Shown: one piece after another, positions 32,633 through 33,287 of the stretch
Numbering within the stretch: position 1 is the stretch's first letter
How the letters are laid out: each line of letters begins with the position of its first letter
Assembly: GCA_003648225.1 (NCBI GenBank)
Contig: QMOL01000003.1
Span: 1-33,287 of the forward strand
Direction: 5' to 3'
Origin: Chlamydiota bacterium
GTDB lineage: Bacteria > Auribacterota > UBA3054 > B51-G9
DNA length: 33,287 nucleotides
Notes under the pieces: generated by a model
What the model was told of the DNA's origin: nothing
What the model saw: only the letters and a program-made list of their open reading frames with translations
The model's database searches: none
Translations under genes and position numbers: made by a program

Positions 32633-33090
32633 TTTTTTGTTATGGTCTTGTATTTTTTAATGTTTGTTATGCCGACAAGCCGGTCTATTTCTCTACCATG
32701 ATTAAACAAAATAAGCGTTGGTACAGAAAAAATACTGTATTTTGTTCCAAGTGATTTAACCGCATTATCCGATAAATTAATTTGAATGAACAAAACGTCA
32801 TTTGACATGCTTTGAGATAAATTGTTAATAAACTTTTGGCTGTAAACACAAGGCACACTTTTATCAGAGTAAAATAAAGCGGCACACGGCTTGTTTCGTT
32901 GTATTGCAAGTAGAGAAAAAGCTTTATTGGAATTTATTTCAGCGATATTGAATTTATTTTTTATTTTTGCTAATTGAGCCAAAACAGCATTATCAAGCGC
33001 TGGATTTTTATTAGCTTTTTTTGAAAAATTTATTTTATCGCAGCCAAACAGAAATAAAACCGTAAAAATATAAATATAATATTTATTCAT
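32629..33090 (-). CDS. Thioredoxin-fold lipoprotein with SxxC active site
   Basis: A 153-residue protein with a lipoprotein signal (VLFLFGC, lipid-modified Cys17). The mature part is a thioredoxin fold: KPCAALFYSDKSVPCVY (67-83) aligns residue by residue with the usual KPVLVDFWAxWCGPCK, and SVPTLILF (122-129) holds the cis-proline. The first active-site cysteine is replaced by Ser78, leaving S-V-P-C81. An extra Cys69 lies 12 residues before. It is the first gene of the operon and overlaps dsbD by 4 bases. It could not act as a classical dithiol oxidoreductase; a thiol-holding, monothiol or structural role next to DsbD is possible. Inference. Confidence 0.82.
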   Translation of the reverse strand: MNKYYIYIFTVLFLFGCDKINFSKKANKNPALDNAVLAQLAKIKNKFNIAEINSNKAFSLLAIQRNKPCAALFYSDKSVPCVYSQKFINNLSQSMSNDVLFIQINLSDNAVKSLGTKYSIFSVPTLILFNHGREIDRLVGITNIKKYKTITKK

Positions 33091-33120
33091 GTTTTTTTAA
33101 GTAAATTAATTATTTAATAT

Positions 33121-33149
33121 AGTCTATCAAAATAAGCCATTCTAGTCAA
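33121..33149 (-). promoter_or_regulatory. Sigma70-type promoter of the thioredoxin-like/dsbD/asmA/hflX operon
   Basis: On the minus strand TTGACT (33144-33149), a 17-base spacer and TAGACT (33121-33126) score 5 and 4 of 6. The predicted start near 33114 is about 24 bases before the first ATG. Confidence 0.6.
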
Positions 33150-33164
33150 CACAAAAAAACAGAC

Positions 33165-33219
33165 TGTGTCAAGTTTATAGAAATGTCACCTTTTACGTTT
33201 TTTAGAAATGTCACCTTTT
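33165..33219. mobile_element. Possible end of an insertion sequence with two direct 17-base repeats
   Basis: TAGAAATGTCACCTTTT occurs exactly at 33178-33194 and again at 33203-33219, a 25-base period, behind a TGTGTCAAG that could be a terminal sequence. Such repeated binding sites at an end recall IS21- or IS481-like elements. The transposase, if any, would lie beyond the window, so this is tentative. Confidence 0.3.
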
Positions 33220-33287
33220 CATTTGTTTTTTTTTCTTTTTGGGTATGGTCTGAATTTCGGTTTACATGGAATACTTTAAGAGTTATC

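Overview
This AT-rich window (coding strand mostly minus) looks like chromosomal DNA from a Gram-negative-type bacterium of the PVC group. A Lentisphaerota/Victivallales-like lineage is my best guess (inference, moderate to low confidence). The guess rests on an ExbB/ExbD/ExbD cassette ending in a TonB-like/DUF4159 protein, on split NagB-like and PIG-L genes, on a sugar cluster of Gfo/Idh, FGGY kinase, AraA-like isomerase and amidohydrolase, and on AT-rich intergenic regions full of small hairpins and short tandem repeats. No rRNA or other phylogenetic marker gives a firm placement.

Layout. (1) 1-4260, minus: a four-gene sugar operon (amidohydrolase, AraA-like isomerase, FGGY kinase, Gfo/Idh oxidoreductase cut by the window edge), joined by 4-base overlaps and preceded by a promoter with two inverted repeats. 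(2) 4505-7584, plus: trkA and trkH for K+ uptake, separated by a heptamer tandem repeat. (3) 7666-14146, minus: an envelope-energisation operon (large TPR protein, small TPR protein, ExbB/TolQ, two ExbD/TolR, and a TonB-like N-terminus fused to DUF4159), behind a perfect TTGACA-N17-TATAAT promoter that carries an inverted repeat. (4) 14495-20299, minus: a classic rpmF-plsX-fabH-fabD-fabG-acpP-fabF operon, also behind a perfect consensus promoter. (5) 20590-23091, plus: three tightly packed genes for exported proteins of unknown function, the last a coiled-coil protein, ending in a hairpin-U-tract terminator. (6) 23318-24367, minus: a class II Fic protein with a C-terminal winged helix. (7) 24520-26344, minus: tRNA-Thr(CGT), a NagB-like protein with an altered active site, and a PIG-L deacetylase. 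(8) 26681-33090, minus: a thioredoxin-like lipoprotein (SxxC), DsbD, an AsmA-like protein and HflX as one overlapping operon. (9) The last ~120 bases carry two direct repeats that may be the end of a mobile element.

The most interesting candidates for an undescribed system are the TPR-TPR-ExbB-ExbD-ExbD-TonB/DUF4159 operon, which reads like a Tol/TonB machine whose terminal effector is a DUF4159 domain, and the three-gene exported operon of unknown function. Annotations rest on motif recognition by eye; no database search was run.
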